64,000 nt of DNA from Favolaschia claudopus. Taxonomy: Eukaryota > Basidiomycota > Agaricomycetes > Agaricales > Mycenaceae. Below, piece after piece: positions 47,485-59,867 of this stretch. The notes beneath the pieces were generated by a model that did not search any database, was not told where the DNA came from, and saw only the letters and a list, made by a program, of their open reading frames with translations. Numbering within the stretch: position 1 is the stretch's first letter; every line of letters begins with the position of its first letter. Position numbers and translations under genes: made by a program. The stretch spans positions 1,240,001 through 1,304,000 of the forward strand of contig JAWWNJ010000023.1 in the NCBI GenBank assembly GCA_037176885.1. Direction: 5' to 3'.

Positions 47485-49041
47485 ATGAAGTTGACGATCT
47501 CTTCTGTCCTTCTCTCCGTCGTCCTCGCTTCTGTTGTCTCGTCCGCCCCTCTCGAGGCCCGACACAAGAAGAAGATGATGATGAACGGCCAAACCAACAA
47601 CAAGGCCACCGTCGCGGCGCAGGGGTCTGTTGGTGCTGCCTACTGTACGCATTTACAAAATTCTTTCAATCGATCGTCTGGATCAATGTTTGTCGCTTTC
47701 TAGTTATCACCAATGAGCCCACTGGCAACTTTGTTGTCGCGGCTGCTATTGGCTCCGACGGCAAATTGGTTAGTTTTGCGTCGATGTCAAATTCCTTAAC
47801 CAACCTATATTGCTAGACTCTGCGCCAAGCTACTTCGTCAGAAGGCTTCGGCAGCCACGGTGCAGGCGGTGATGGCCCCGACCCCTTGTTCACTCAGGGT
47901 GCGGTCAAGGCCTCCGCCGCAGGAAATATCCTCGCCACTGTCAACGCTGGCTCCAACACCATCTCGGTGTTCAGCATCGATCCCCAGAACCCGACCAACC
48001 TTGAAATGATCGGCAAGCCTGTTGGAAGCGGCGGCGAGTTCCCCGTCTCGCTTGCTATCAACTCGGCCGGAGACAAGGTCTGCGCGGTCAACGGTGGTGA
48101 AATTAACGGTGTTGCGTGAGTTGTTTTCATTGCATTCTGTGCTGAGACTGAACTGACGTCTCGTGTGCAGTTGCTTCTCGGTTGATAAGACTAAGGGTCT
48201 CATCCCGATGGCAAACACCGTTCGTAGCCTCAACCTCAACCAAACCTCGTATGTTCCTCTCCGCACAATTTTTGAGCCGTGCTGATATTGATTTACTCGC
48301 CGTAGACCCGCTAATGGCCCCCCTGGGACCGTCAGCCACGTTATCTTCTCAGAAGACAACAAACAACTCATCGCGTCGGTGAAAGGTGTCCCGCCCACTC
48401 CGGGTATCTTCGCCGTCTGGGACATCGCCGAGGATGGTTCTCTCTCCCAAGACTTCAAAGCCGTCGAGCCTGCCAAAGGTGGTCTCTTGCCGTTCAGCAT
48501 GACCGTCATCCCGGGCAAGAACGCCATCCTCGCGACCGATGCCGGACTCGGTGTCGATATCGTCGACTTTTCTGGAGGTGTCACGGCCGGTTTGGCTGCT
48601 GGCAAGTCGTCGGGTCTCGCGATCGACGGCCAGGCAGCGACCTGCTGGTCTAGCTTCAGCAAGAAGACCGGAAACTTCTACGTCACCGACATTGGCACTT
48701 CGCAGGTCACCGAGATCAACGTTGACGACAACCTCAAGCCCTCCATCGTTACTCAATACGCTCAGGGTGATGGAACGGCCACCATCGACAATGACATCGC
48801 TACCGTTGGACAAAACGAGTTCGTAGAAACTGCCTTTCATCTTTTGTCCTTGGCTGAATATTGTCGCAGCTTCATGTTTGTCCTCGCTGCCAACGCCACC
48901 CAGGTTAAAGTCCTTGCCCTCAACGCTCCCGGAAAGGCGACCGCTCTCCAGACTCTCGACCTCGCAGCCCCTGCAAAGGCTGCTGGGCTTCCCATCAACG
49001 CTTCGAACCTCCAGGGTATGACCTCGTTTATCAAGAAATAA
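47485..49041 (+). CDS. Secreted lactonase-like seven-bladed beta-propeller protein
   Basis: A signal peptide (MKLTISSVLLSVVLASVVSSAP) precedes a basic stretch (HKKKMMM) that may be a propeptide cut site. The mature part has the propeller repeats of the 3-carboxymuconate-lactonizing / 6-phosphogluconolactonase fold: ITNEPTGNFVVAAAIGSDGKL, ATVNAGSNTISVFSID, FPVSLAINSAGDKVCAVN, SHVIFSEDNKQLIASVKG. Four introns break it, the last (within 48827-48875) just before FMFVLAANATQVKVLAL. Secreted basidiomycete members of this family are abundant culture-filtrate proteins; I infer no catalytic activity, because no active-site set is conserved visibly. It ends at TSFIKK with TAA at 49039-49041. Confidence 0.85.
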
Positions 49042-49949
49042 GTCAAGGCGATGGAGATGGAAGAAATTGTATATTTACTACCCGCTTTTTATTTGCTGTG
49101 TTGCAAAGTTTTTGTTTTGTAGTTGTTCCTCCTTGTACTATGGAAGGGGAGTTGAATGTATTTCGATTGGAACCTCACATTGTACGACGCGAAAAAGGCA
49201 AGACTGGTCAGGTGATCGCGACTGCTCACTTCACCTGAGGCTCTTCGATTCGTCGAACCTCTTCTTTCCAACTTGCTTGTTTAGTTTCGGATTCGTTGCT
49301 CCTCTATCTCATTCTCAATCTTGATGCTCCAACGTGAAGTCACTGTCTGCAACTATCCGAACCATGACCGGTCAACGTTCAACGCCAGCAAGTTAAATTG
49401 AAGAGTTTTCTAAACTCTTCGGCGCTGTGAAACTACGGTCCCTCCTTCCGTCTACTAACAGTTCCTGACGGGCCGCGACTCCTTCCGTCTCTTCTGAATT
49501 TCACGATCCGCCCACTGTGACTTTGATTATAAACATACCGAAGCATACCGAGCTTAAAACCTCTCAGAAGTCTGGCTGCCAGTGATTATACGCCATTTTC
49601 TGTCCCGTTCCTGGCTACAAACTCCCGTTCTGAGCATTCCCCCCTGCTGTAATTCAATTTTACTTCCGTGCGATGTCCCAAGAACGCCACCAAACGCAGC
49701 ACTGCGCGAAGATTCTCCGAACTGATTCCCCAGGTTTCGATCACACGACTCGCTCGTCGGCCATTTTTCGCGTCTACGCGACTTTTAGGCACCCGTCTCC
49801 GACACGGATTGTTTATCCGCACTTGGTCCACGAGATTTGGTGGTTGGGTGGCTGGTCAGGTATAGACCGCGTCTGTACTTAAGTCACTGACAGGATGTGC
49901 AATGAGACTCTTCTTGTCCCACCCGCTACCCCACAGGCTGCATTCTCGT
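49042..49949. other. Intergenic, no gene seen
   Basis: About 0.9 kb between the propeller gene and the sugar transporter. It contains a perfect 9-bp-stem hairpin at 49400-49420 (GAAGAGTTT TCT AAACTCTTC). Plus-strand ORFs at 49668-49882 show no family match. The transporter promoter should lie here. Confidence 0.5.
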
Positions 49950-52553
49950 CATGCCTCGCCCGGTTCCCGACTGGACGGTTGTGGATTTCATCCATCGAGG
50001 CCCGTGGTGGACGAACCGAGGTACGTGGAAATACGGCTGCTGAACAAGCCATTCTTGAAATAACTTAGGGATTCTATTGTTAAATATATGTCTGATCCTT
50101 CCGCTCCTTACGTCTGCCGCCAATGGACTGGACTCGTCCCTCATCAATGGTAATTTTTCCAACCATATCTTGATCGTAATTCGAGCAAAGCTCAGGATTG
50201 CAAATCGTACCTGACTGGCAAGAATATTTCGGATACCCCAAAGGGACCACTCTCGGTATGCCATTTGTTCAGATCAATGTTTGATTCCTCGCCTCAACTC
50301 ATCGCAGGCGTCGTAAATTCGGCGCAGAGCATAGGGGGTTTTGTGGTATATTGGTACTGACCATTTCTACGCCTCGTCTTATTCGCTCTTAGGGACTACC
50401 GTTCACGCCCTATGCGTCCGATATGCTGGGCCGACGGGCCGCCCTGTTCATTGGCTCGTTAATAATGCTTGCCGGTGTAGCCCTCCAGATATCGGCTTGG
50501 AGCGTCGTAGTCTTGATCAGTGCTCGAATCCTCAGTGAGTTCCCAACTCAATCGAGCCTCTTTTCTCATAGCCACGTAACAGTTGGGTTCGGTTTGACCT
50601 TCTGTCTCAACGCCGCTCCGTTACTTCTCATCGGTAAGCAATGAATGATTCTCGTGAAACTGGATTCTGAATCCGACATTTCTGCAGAGTTGGCATATCC
50701 TACGCAGGTAAGCTAAGTACTTATGCACCATCCAACATGAAACAGAACTGACTTGTTGGAAGCGGGGCAAAATCACATCCCTTTACAATTCCAACTGGTA
50801 CTTGGGGAGCATCATCTCTGCATGGGTGAATGATTTACCATAATCATCAGATCCAGGCTTGTGTTGAGCGTTTCTAGATATGTTTTGGTTCTTCTTACAC
50901 CACTGCATCCGGCGATAATTGGTCGTGGCGTGCCCCTACACTCATTCAAGCTTTGATTCCGGTTCTGCAAGTTGCTTTTGTATGGCAAGTCTTCATTCGC
51001 TTCAGCACACTTCCACGATCCTGAATGGCGCAGGTTCGTGCCCGAGTCTCCCAGATTCCTCGTGTCCAAGGGTTTGGTGAGTACCAATACCATAATAATT
51101 TTGCGAGGTTTGATCAAGAGATAGGAGTCCAAAGCAACCAAAATTCTCGCAAAGTACCACGCAAACGGTGACACAGAGCCCAATCCGCTCGTTCAGTTTG
51201 AACTGGCACAAATACGACATGCACTTCGCTTGCAAGAAGAAATTGATCGTCGAACATCGTACTGGGGCCTTTTCACGACGCCGGGCAATAGGAAGCGCAT
51301 GCGGTTGATCGTCGCGATAGCGATGTTTTCGCAGTGGTAATTATCTTCGTACCGTTGCGTTCCGAGTCTGATTCGCTTCCTAGGTCAGGCAATGGACTGG
51401 TATGCATTTCCATCGGCGCAAAGACAACATACGGCTTCTAACTCCGGACACAGGTTAGCTACTATATCAACCTCGTTCTTGAAGGTGTTGGGATAACTGG
51501 GACTCGCACGAAAGCCTCGATCAACGCTGGCTTACAGGTTGAATCAGTCACGTATTGTTCTTGCTTCGGCTTCCTCACCCTACACACCTCAGGTCTTCAA
51601 CTTTGCTGTTGCTGTCATTGCGTCTTTCCTAGTGGATTATATGGGTAGAAGAACCCTTTTCATTATCAGTAACGCTGGAATGCTGGGCTCCTTCGCCCTG
51701 TGGACCATAACGGAAGCCATTTTCAACAATCTACACAAAACCGCTGCAGCAAAAGGTACGCAACTGCGGGGTCAAAACGAGCAACACACTTAGTGCTTAA
51801 TTCAGCGACAATTCCGGTCATTTTCGTTTTCTACTTCTTCTATGATTTGGCGTATACACCAATGTATTCTGTCATTATATTCCCCTCAGTATAGCGCCTG
51901 ATATCTTTTTACAGGCTAGTTGCGTATACACTCGAGATCCTGCCTTACCGCATTCGCGCAAAAGGTTTTGCAGTCATGGTGAGTTCGATCCTAGCTTTGC
52001 CTCTTATAAGGTCTCATTTCGCTCCTTTAGAACCTGGTTGTGTTCTTGACTTCGGCCTTTAACCAGTTCGTCAACCCCTGGGCGATCCAGAAGATTGGGT
52101 GGCTCTACTATCTGGTTCGTTCAAGGACGGGCTGTAAGAAAGTCGTTGACATGGATATACAGGTTTATCTTGGATGGCTGGTTTTCGAACTTCTGTTCAT
52201 CTTGCGCTACGTAGTGGAGACCAAAGGTAGGTCATTTCCAGCCCTCGAACCACAACCTCGCCTTAACGTCTGGCACAGGTCGTACTCTGGAGGAGACAGC
52301 AATAATATTTGATGGGGAAGCGAAGCAGGAACACCTTGCCCACATGGGCGGCGAAGCTGCGACGACTCATCTCAGCCGAGCCATTGTGCTCCAAGAACGC
52401 ACCCGTTCCTCAAATGAGGACATCGTGAATGAAGCCAAGGTCTACGACTCTTCAGAGTCGGAGGGTTCGGAAAAACGAAGGCATTCCATGGCAGTCAGTG
52501 CCACGACCACAGAGAGCTCCATGAATTGGCTTAAAAGGGCGGATGTGATATGA
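49950..52553 (+). CDS. MFS sugar transporter (hexose/lactose permease type)
   Basis: Starts MPRPVPDWTVVDFIHRGPWW and has about 12 predicted helices over many short exons. Sugar-porter landmarks: NGLDSSLINGLQIVPDW, TTLGVVNSAQSIGGFVG, SDMLGRRAALFIGS (R-X-G-R-R loop), ELAYPTQRGKITSLYNSNW, WSWRAPTLIQALIPV, FVPESPRFLVSKG (PESPR), VDYMGRRTLF, and the final VVETKGRTLEE (PETKGR-like) motif. The long cytosolic loop between helices 6 and 7 and the ~90-residue hydrophilic C-terminal tail resemble fungal lactose/LAC12-type permeases. It imports a mono- or disaccharide with protons; the substrate is not visible. It is tail to tail with an intracellular amylase, 64 bp away. Confidence 0.9.
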
Positions 52554-52617
52554 ACACTGAACAATAGCGTGTATTTTTAAGGTACCTTATTTCACGAACG
52601 TTATGACCAGAACCTAT

Positions 52618-55272
52618 CTAAGATCGGACCCACACTTCCACACAATTGGCGTCGCACTTGAATTTGCCAAAACCTTGACTGTCGATGACGATATCTTCGA
52701 GAGTAGACATGAAGCTGCGGAATTTTGTGCCAGCGTGTTCCTGAGCGTAATATGAGGCCGTCGCTTTCGCGGTCCGTAAGGGTAATGCGAGAAACTCACG
52801 CGTCCGACGAACATGCGAACTGTGTGAGTGAATTCACCCGTGCTGCGCGACGTCAGTGAGCTCTCACTTCAGATTTGTCTCGTGTGTACAACTCACGAAT
52901 CGTCCTTGTTGCTGAGGAGCACGGCGCAACCAGGATGAAGTGAATCACCCATGCGGACAAACCCAATACAGTCCGGATTAACAAAATAATCCTTACACGG
53001 ACCGTAGGCGAATTTCTTGCGTGCCTCAACGAGTAAAGTGAGATTCCGGGAGATCTCCGTATCATAGCATTCCTCGTTTGGGTATAGGTCCCCGTAGAAA
53101 ACACATCTGGAGCTCTCAATTAGGAGTTCTATTCGCAAAAAAGGTAGGGAATACGTCACGGATGGCCATTTTGCCGAAGGAGAATTAGGGAGTATGCTTG
53201 GAGTTTGAAGTTGGTGTCCACCTGAGCGCGTCGTGGGTAAAGGGCGAAAAGCGGAAAGCGTAAGGGAGGAATTGGAGATTGAACATACCCAGCTTTCCAA
53301 GCTTTGTCCGATGACCTAAATCAGGGTTAGGCTACAAAGAACGAGAAGCAGTGTAAATCGGGATGTACGGTACTGCCTAATGCGTCAGTTTCCAGAATGA
53401 ATGCTGGAGAGCGACTGACTCGTGGTTATCTACAAAGGTTACGGCGTCATGCGGTCTCTCTTTGACGACAGAGCCGTTCAGAATGTTTCTCAGGTCGTAC
53501 TGAGCGCGCTGCTTGCTCGCAAGGTGGAAGTTGTTGTGAAGCGGAACGTCGAAGAAGGCCGTCTGTAAGACATCAGTTGTATATTTAGGATGAATAGGGG
53601 ACCTCTGTGCACCTCACCGCGAAATGCGTTGATATAGGGCAAGATCAGTTTGACACTACAAAGATTCTGACAACGCGAACAACTGAATGATCGCAATGCG
53701 CTCACTCGGCGGACCAGTATTCGGCTAGACATCGGAAACATGAACCACAGAGGAAGAGAACACGAATCCGGCAACTCACACACAGAAAACATTTGCGGCT
53801 TCCGAGAATGACGCCGGACATGGGTTAACTACGGTCGATGAATCAAATTGAATGTCTTCAGTCCAACATCATAAACACTCACGAAGGTGTATATGAAGTT
53901 TCGATCTATATGTTTGATAGCGTCCAATCTAAAACCGACTGCACCGGTGGTCTAGATGAAGAGGCGTGAAGAGAAATGCCGAAGATAATGAGGAGATAAA
54001 ACCTCAAGGATCCAGACACCTAACCGAGGCAGCATGAAATACCCGCAAGAATGCTACGACAATGACAAACCCCAGTTGAGCAGATCCTTTCGTACTTCCC
54101 TGAGAAAAGAAGGATCAGCATGAAAGAAAGACTGGACAATAGGGTACGTGCGGGTGCCGGTGATCTATCTAGAAGAGGGTGTTTGAGAGCTGAAACACCG
54201 AAAACATTGCATGCTCACATCAATTCCGAGAAGGTAATCGTAATTCCCAAGTTCATTGGCCACATTTCTCGACCAGCCTTTCCGACCGGGACCGGCTATC
54301 CTGTAGATGGCTTTACTCCTGGTACGGTGATCCCAGTCGAGACCTGTTCTGAATTAATATCTCTCCATTGGACTTGGAATTAGAGTTCAAGAACCGGTGA
54401 AGTGGTCGTGAGTCCATCGGAAAGTACTGTACTGCCAAACCCAGATATGCGAAGAAAATGGAAGAACAAATTTCCACTCACTTTGTTCTTTCTGCCTGAA
54501 AAATCGAACGCCGTCCACCCCTTCAAACGTTGAGTGCAAGCGAGAAAACGAAAGAGACTCTTGTCTACATCAATCTCTCTTGGAGGTCCTTCATCTTTCA
54601 ACCTATTCTCCGCATTGACGGGAACGGCGGGGAATTTCTCAACGCGGTCGGCACCAAGTTTGTGCTGCAACCAGAGAAAAAGTAACATTTAGCACCACTA
54701 CTTGGCCGTCACAAGCGAAATTCGAGAACATTCAGCACGGCATCGATGATGATATCCACACCATGAGAAGCAGCAACTTTGCAAGCCGATAGAAATTCTT
54801 CTCGCGTACCCCAGCGCGTCTTGACAGTGCCTGAGCAATTCAGACCGTTTTTCATAAACGTCTGATACTAGAGCGGAGAAGCTTGCCTTTCTGGTGGAAT
54901 TCGCCCAGATCCCACTAAGACAAGAAAAGACTGAGGAGATGCTCGCAAACGGGTTCATACAGAACGGATACCAGATCATATGCATCGTAACCTCTTCCTT
55001 CCTGGATCGAGTCACGAAAATTCGCTTGGTTTTCTGGCGACTTACAGGCTGGGCACCTTTGTTCGGAGGCGGAAGCCACACTTGAGTGAATCCCATGTTG
55101 GCCAGGCGCGGAATTTCGCTCTCCAGATGCTTCCACCAGCTCAGCTCACTGTTCAACGTGTCCCAGGTGAAAAATTGGAGCATTAAAGGGTTGTCAGTAT
55201 TTCCTTCTGGACCGAGCCGCATTCTAGGCAATGCAGGAGGAGAAGAGAGCCAGGCTTTGAATGCAGAAAACA
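52618..55272 (-). CDS. Intracellular alpha-amylase (GH13, bacterial-type)
   Basis: Start MFSAFKAWLSSPPALPRM at 55272, no signal peptide. Then MLQFFTWDTL, MGFTQVWLPPPNKGA, GYDAYDLWDLGEF and conserved region I VDIIIDAVLNHK. Region II GFRLDAIKHID (nucleophile Asp), region III SEYWSA (acid/base Glu) and region IV TFVDNHDT (stabilising Asp) are all present. Later come CVFYGDLY and a C-terminal beta domain ending VEVWVRS at TAG 52620-52618. The lack of a signal peptide and the region order fit the fungal intracellular GH13_5 group, which acts on stored or imported glucans. More than ten introns break it. The Asp-Thr of region IV needs a 4-nt exon at 53369-53372. Confidence 0.9.
53369..53372 (-). 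other. 4-nt microexon in the alpha-amylase
   Basis: TACC lies between an acceptor (ttaggcag) and a donor (gtacat). Joined after CAC GA and before GTC ATC GGA it restores His-Asp-Thr-Val-Ile-Gly, as expected for catalytic region IV. Skipping it breaks the frame, and reading through hits a TAA. Confidence 0.6.
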
Positions 55273-55776
55273 TGGTGACCTCAGGGCAAAGGTCGAAAGC
55301 ATGCAAAGCTCAAGGCAAAGGTCCGTGCGCTGCGCTTAAAGCTTCGGCCGAACAAATCCGTGATCGCATGCTATAAAGAGCCAAGGTCTTCGCATGGTTT
55401 CTTTTCCACCGACCACCACGACATCCAACTTTTTCGAGTGGGCGTTCTGCTTCACTATGAGATTTGGACGGTGCATCTTTTCTACTGGTGGTTGCAGACG
55501 AATCTGCCCTTTTAATCGCTCCGACGATTCTCTCCTACATCGAAAGAGTTTCATGACTGAGGCAACACTGTATCCCCGTATTTTTCACTCAATAAAATAT
55601 TCTATCTACTCCTTTTGAATAACCCATCCTTCAAACGCTGTCAACGAGTCGACCGCCAACGATGCTCGTCGACTACATCGAAACCGATGAACCTACAAGT
55701 AATGTCCACGTCGAGAGTGCAGCGCGTCGTTGAGCCTTCGTTTCGTGGACTCTCCGCCCTGTCAATTCATAGCAGC
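55273..55776. other. Intergenic, no gene seen
   Basis: Promoter side of the amylase. A tataaag run lies at about 55373-55379 on the plus strand. No supported frame. Confidence 0.45.
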
Positions 55777-56000
55777 ATGAACTTCATTCGTCTCCTCACC
55801 ATCTTGTTCTTTGCGGCCACCGCTCTTGCCCCGGCGTTTTTTAAGGTGGCAATGATTTCGGTCAATACCCAAACGTCTTTTTGTCAGGGAGAAGGTACAC
55901 ACTGCTCCGCATGATGACTTGACCAGCTTTCCCCAACACTGAGATATCAGTTGAATGCCAGCCGTGTATAGTCGCTCGGACGGGAGGCAGAGGTGCATAA
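55777..56000 (+). CDS. Possible small secreted Cys-containing peptide
   Basis: Exon 1 (55777-55836) encodes a clean signal peptide, MNFIRLLTILFFAATALAPA. A phase-correct model adds a 7-nt exon (55888-55894) and a third exon from 55951 to a TAA at 55998-56000, giving a mature tail GEVECQPC followed by about ten residues. An intron with a gtgcat donor near 55992 could extend it to 56215 instead. The signal peptide is the only firm part. Confidence 0.25.
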
Positions 56001-56217
56001 AGTTCTCAATCGGCAAGCTAGTTGACCTTACATGGTCATACAGCTCTCTATGTTCTTTTCTGTCTTTTGTGCATTGTTTAACTCTTCTCATGGCAACGAC
56101 CGCAGGGAACACTCGAAAGCAGCTCCTTCTTCAATCTCTTTGCAAAATCATGGCCAAAAAAAGCACGGGTCTCTATCATACACAGAACCTCATCTCACAA
56201 GCACGCACAATCTAAGA

Positions 56218-59070
56218 TCACCGCCGCTTCGGCGGCGGCGTCCCCTCCGCCGCCTCCCCCGCCTTCCTCTTCGTCCCAAACCCAATCGTAACCTTCGACC
56301 TCTCCACACTCCCCTCCCTCACCTGCTCATGCGAATCCACCATCGACGAAATCCTCGAAAACCCAGGTTTCGGCGCAGGCGAGCTCGAGTTGATCCCTGA
56401 TGACAAAGGGATGGGACTAGCGTTCGCAGACGCCAACAAATTCTGCATCTGTGGCGCAGGCAAAGTCATGAACCCGCCCTCCTCCTGCTGCATCGCGCCG
56501 CCTTTCCCGTCCTTCTTCTTCTTCCCCTTGTCTGTCTTGCTCTTGGAAAGCGGTTGGGCATCGAAGAATTCTGCGGCCTGGGGGACAGCCCTACAAACAA
56601 AGATATGAGTCGCAAGTTTGAAATTTGAGGGAGAATCCACAGTACTGACCCTCTATTACCCACAGACAGCACCATATGTGCCTGACCCGTCTTCTCCTGC
56701 CTCTCCTGGAACGCCTTCGTCATACTCAACGGCGTATCCCCACTGCTCATCGCCAACTGCTTCTTCTCATCATTAATCTTCTTCAACCTCTTCTCCGTCT
56801 TCATCTTCCCACTCCCCTTCCCGTGAAACCGATGCGACAAAGCCTTCCACGCCTCCTTCGGCGTCAAACTCCTCCCATGCTCATCATAATACACCAAATT
56901 CACATCCGGCTTGTAATTCTTGAACAGGTCCACCGTCTCGCGTATCTCTGCTTGCTCCCGCTGCCGATTCATCGCCTCCCGCGTCGACTGGTCTTTCACC
57001 TGTCCCCGCGCCTGCCACTTCTCCGCCTCCCGCCGCTCAATCGCACGCCGTTGCTGCGCCAGCCATCTATCCCGCTCGATCTGCACTTTCTCGCGCCCCT
57101 CCAGCTCATCCAGAGGTTTCGCTAGGACACCCTGCTGCCGCAAGATGTTCACAGTCCCAGCGAGGCCGGATCTGAACGTCTGTTCCGCTGCTGTGCCGAT
57201 CCCGTCGTCTGCCGCCGCCGCTGAAGACGACGCTTGTTCGGCCTCGACGGACTTCATAAGATTCTCGATAGCATCGAGTATAGCCATATCATCCTGCTCA
57301 TCGTCCTCCTCCTTCATCTCGACCTCCCCAGCCTCCAGCTCTTCAAGCGCCTCGTCGCCCGGTGCCATCGAGACATCACGCGATTGAGATGCCTGTTTCG
57401 GAGGTGGTGGAGGGAGAACAGCCCGCGCCTTCGGCTCCTCTTTCACAATCGGGTTGTTCCCAACTGCACGAATGAATTCCGAGGTGTCGTCAAATGTCAG
57501 GCCACCTGAACCGTGGGCGGCTTCATCATCATCCACATCCTCAACTTTAACCACCTCTCGTTCCCGTTCCCGAGCCTCGGCTTCTTCCTGCGCACGCTGC
57601 TCGGCGACTATCACACAAAGCAATTAGCGTTGGGGTCGTTTAGAGACAGAAAACGCATACCTTTCTTAGCGAGTTCCTCAGGCGAGATCTTTACAGCTTT
57701 TCGCAATTTCGCCTTTCGTGAGCGAGCCAAAGCGGCCTGGAGGTCATCGTCATCCACGAAGTTGGCATCAAGATCACGAGCGATAGGAAGCAAAGGCTTT
57801 TCATCGACCTCCATCTTGTCCTCCGGCGCGGCATCGGCTTCTGGCACTCGTCGCGACGCCCGTTTCTTTTTCGTCTGTTTGAGTTTCAGCTCAACGTTCA
57901 TGAAGGAAAAGAAACGAGACTACCCACCTTAGGCTTCTTGAATCCCACATCACCTTCTTGCAAATAGTCCGAGGACGCAAACGTTTCTGGAAGCAACAAC
58001 ACAATGAGTATGGGTTCAAAACATAGAGAGAGGACCAACGTACTGGCATAATCAATATTGAGAAGAGACTTATTCACCGTCGCGGCAGCGGCATGCTTTC
58101 GTTCTTCGACCTTGGAGGCTTTGCTCTGGGTCGAGCTACCCAGACGGAACCCAGTTTCCTGCACGCCGTCGATATCTTCATCATACTTTGACAAAACAGA
58201 GCGTTTCATTCCCTCATGCCCGGGAGTAAATTCTTCGTCGTCGTACCCTGTATAGTCCCGTTTCTTGATCTTGAGTTCGTTGTTCTTCTTTGTGCGCTCA
58301 TGTTCAGCCATTTCGACATTCTGTAGTTCGTCCTCTACGATTGCTGGTCAGCGAAGCGGCAAGGGGGGCGGGCGAGAAAAACACGCACCTTCGTTGTCGA
58401 GGATGCGGCTGTCTTTCAAGGTGAGTATACGAGCATCGCCTTCATCCATGTCCTCGAAGTCATGGCTGACCTTGAGCCCAGCGAGATCACCTGGAAAGTG
58501 GATCGTGAGCTAGGTGCTGGAGTAGTGTGGATGCACAACACTCACGTTCAGTGTACTCATCTCCCTGGAACACCTTGTCCATGCTCTCTAGCTCTGCGAG
58601 ACGCTTTTTTGCGAGTTCTTTCTCCCGCTTCTTGCTCTTCTTGATCCATTTCAGCGTGTCGTCGTCGCCTTCTGCGTCACCAAGCGTGGCACCTTTCAGA
58701 GAGGCATTGAGCTCTCGGCGGTTTTTTATCCTATGGAGACAAGTTTGTGAATAAACTGGAAGCGCAGAAGGAGAAAGGATAACATGGAAGAGTCCATGAA
58801 TTGGACACTTACTTGGATAACCGATCCTGGATTTTCCTAGGGAGAGCAGAGAAGCATGTCAGAGGATTCTGAAAAAAGCGGAAGGCGGACCTGGGTCAGT
58901 TACTTTGACTCGCGTTGCTTGCTCTCTAGGTCGCGCTGCTTTGCATAGTTGTTCTCAGCCTGCTTATCCTTGTCGTCTGCGGGTGCGCCGTCGTCCGTCA
59001 AAGGCTTGAGACCGAGAGAGATACGGATTTTGTTCGTCTCCTCCAAGCTTATGCTTTCTTCCATGGACAT
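56218..59070 (-). CDS. SNU66: U4/U6.U5 tri-snRNP protein SART1/Snu66
   Basis: Starts MSMEESISLEETNKIRISLGLKPL, the SART1 N-terminal signature, at ATG 59070-59068. About eight exons give ~800 residues, mostly charged helix with Glu/Lys/Arg-rich runs (for example ENNYAKQRDLESKQRE, DYTGYDDEEF, KRSVLSKYDEDIDG). The conserved C-terminal block NLVYYDEHGRSLTPKEAWKALSHRFHGKGSGKMKTEKRLKKI is clear, followed by GDTPLSMTKAFQERQEKTGQAHMVLSVG. The tail is Ser/Pro-rich and ends TPPPKRR. The protein holds the U4/U6.U5 tri-snRNP together before spliceosome activation. Stop codon at 56220-56218. Confidence 0.93.
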
Positions 59071-59867
59071 GGCGGGCTTCGTGTGTGATTTATGGCCGAC
59101 TGAAGCGTATGTAGAATGAAGAGAAACCGCGCTTGTCCAGGGAGCACGGCAAGAGAATGAGCAGGGAAGATGGCGGAACTGGAGAAAGAGGCGAGTGGTC
59201 ACAGTGTCACTCCTCCCTCCAGTCACCACAACTACGACGATGAGCAGGGTGTTTCAGTCGTCATACCGCATGTTCGTGAGTGCGGGCGACTCCTCATTCC
59301 CTTGTAGCTCGATAAACTGACCTTCACAATAGCAAAGGCATGCCCATGAAAGCCCCGTTATCTTCTATTCCTGTGTTATTGGCCTCATTGGCCCCGTCCT
59401 GTTGGTCACTGTCCCGCCAATAAAGAAACGTCTGGGGTATCAACCCGTAGAACCCATCCCCGTCTCATATCCGCGTCAGTCTCCGCCAATTCTCTGCTCT
59501 TTGACGCGTATTCTCAGGTTTTCGTTCATTTAGTTCCCAACCGTCCGCGGCGGCCAGTAACGGGTTATGAAGACGAGTAGATGGACTTTCTACAGACGCA
59601 TAAGCTTTGGATTTTGTCGCGCAGAGTTGCGAGTGCTTACATAGTCGCCGATGAGCCATTGAAGTGCAAAATACGCTGTACATCTCGTACCCTTTCGGGC
59701 ACCTATATAACACTTTTGCTTTCTACACTTCCGACATTGAAATAGACAAGCCCATGCAACCGTATATATCTTGTTCAACGAGTATCTCAATAAGAACGCT
59801 ACAGATTCGTATGCCATCATCACCGATCAGCGCTTAGCTTCTACCACTTTCTTCGACGCGTCGCAAA
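59071..59867. other. Divergent promoter region, SNU66 and RMD1-like gene
   Basis: The two start codons face away across about 0.8 kb. No supported gene; the minus frames at 59465-59823 show no family match and no splice logic. Confidence 0.5.

Noticed and set aside
47838..48662. 274-residue minus-strand ORF, with a 163-residue one at 48349-48840
   Set aside because: Both are antisense shadows of the secreted propeller gene's long exons and show no family motif.
56676..57387. Plus-strand Leu/Arg- and Ser-rich ORFs
   Set aside because: Antisense to the charged repeats of SART1/Snu66.
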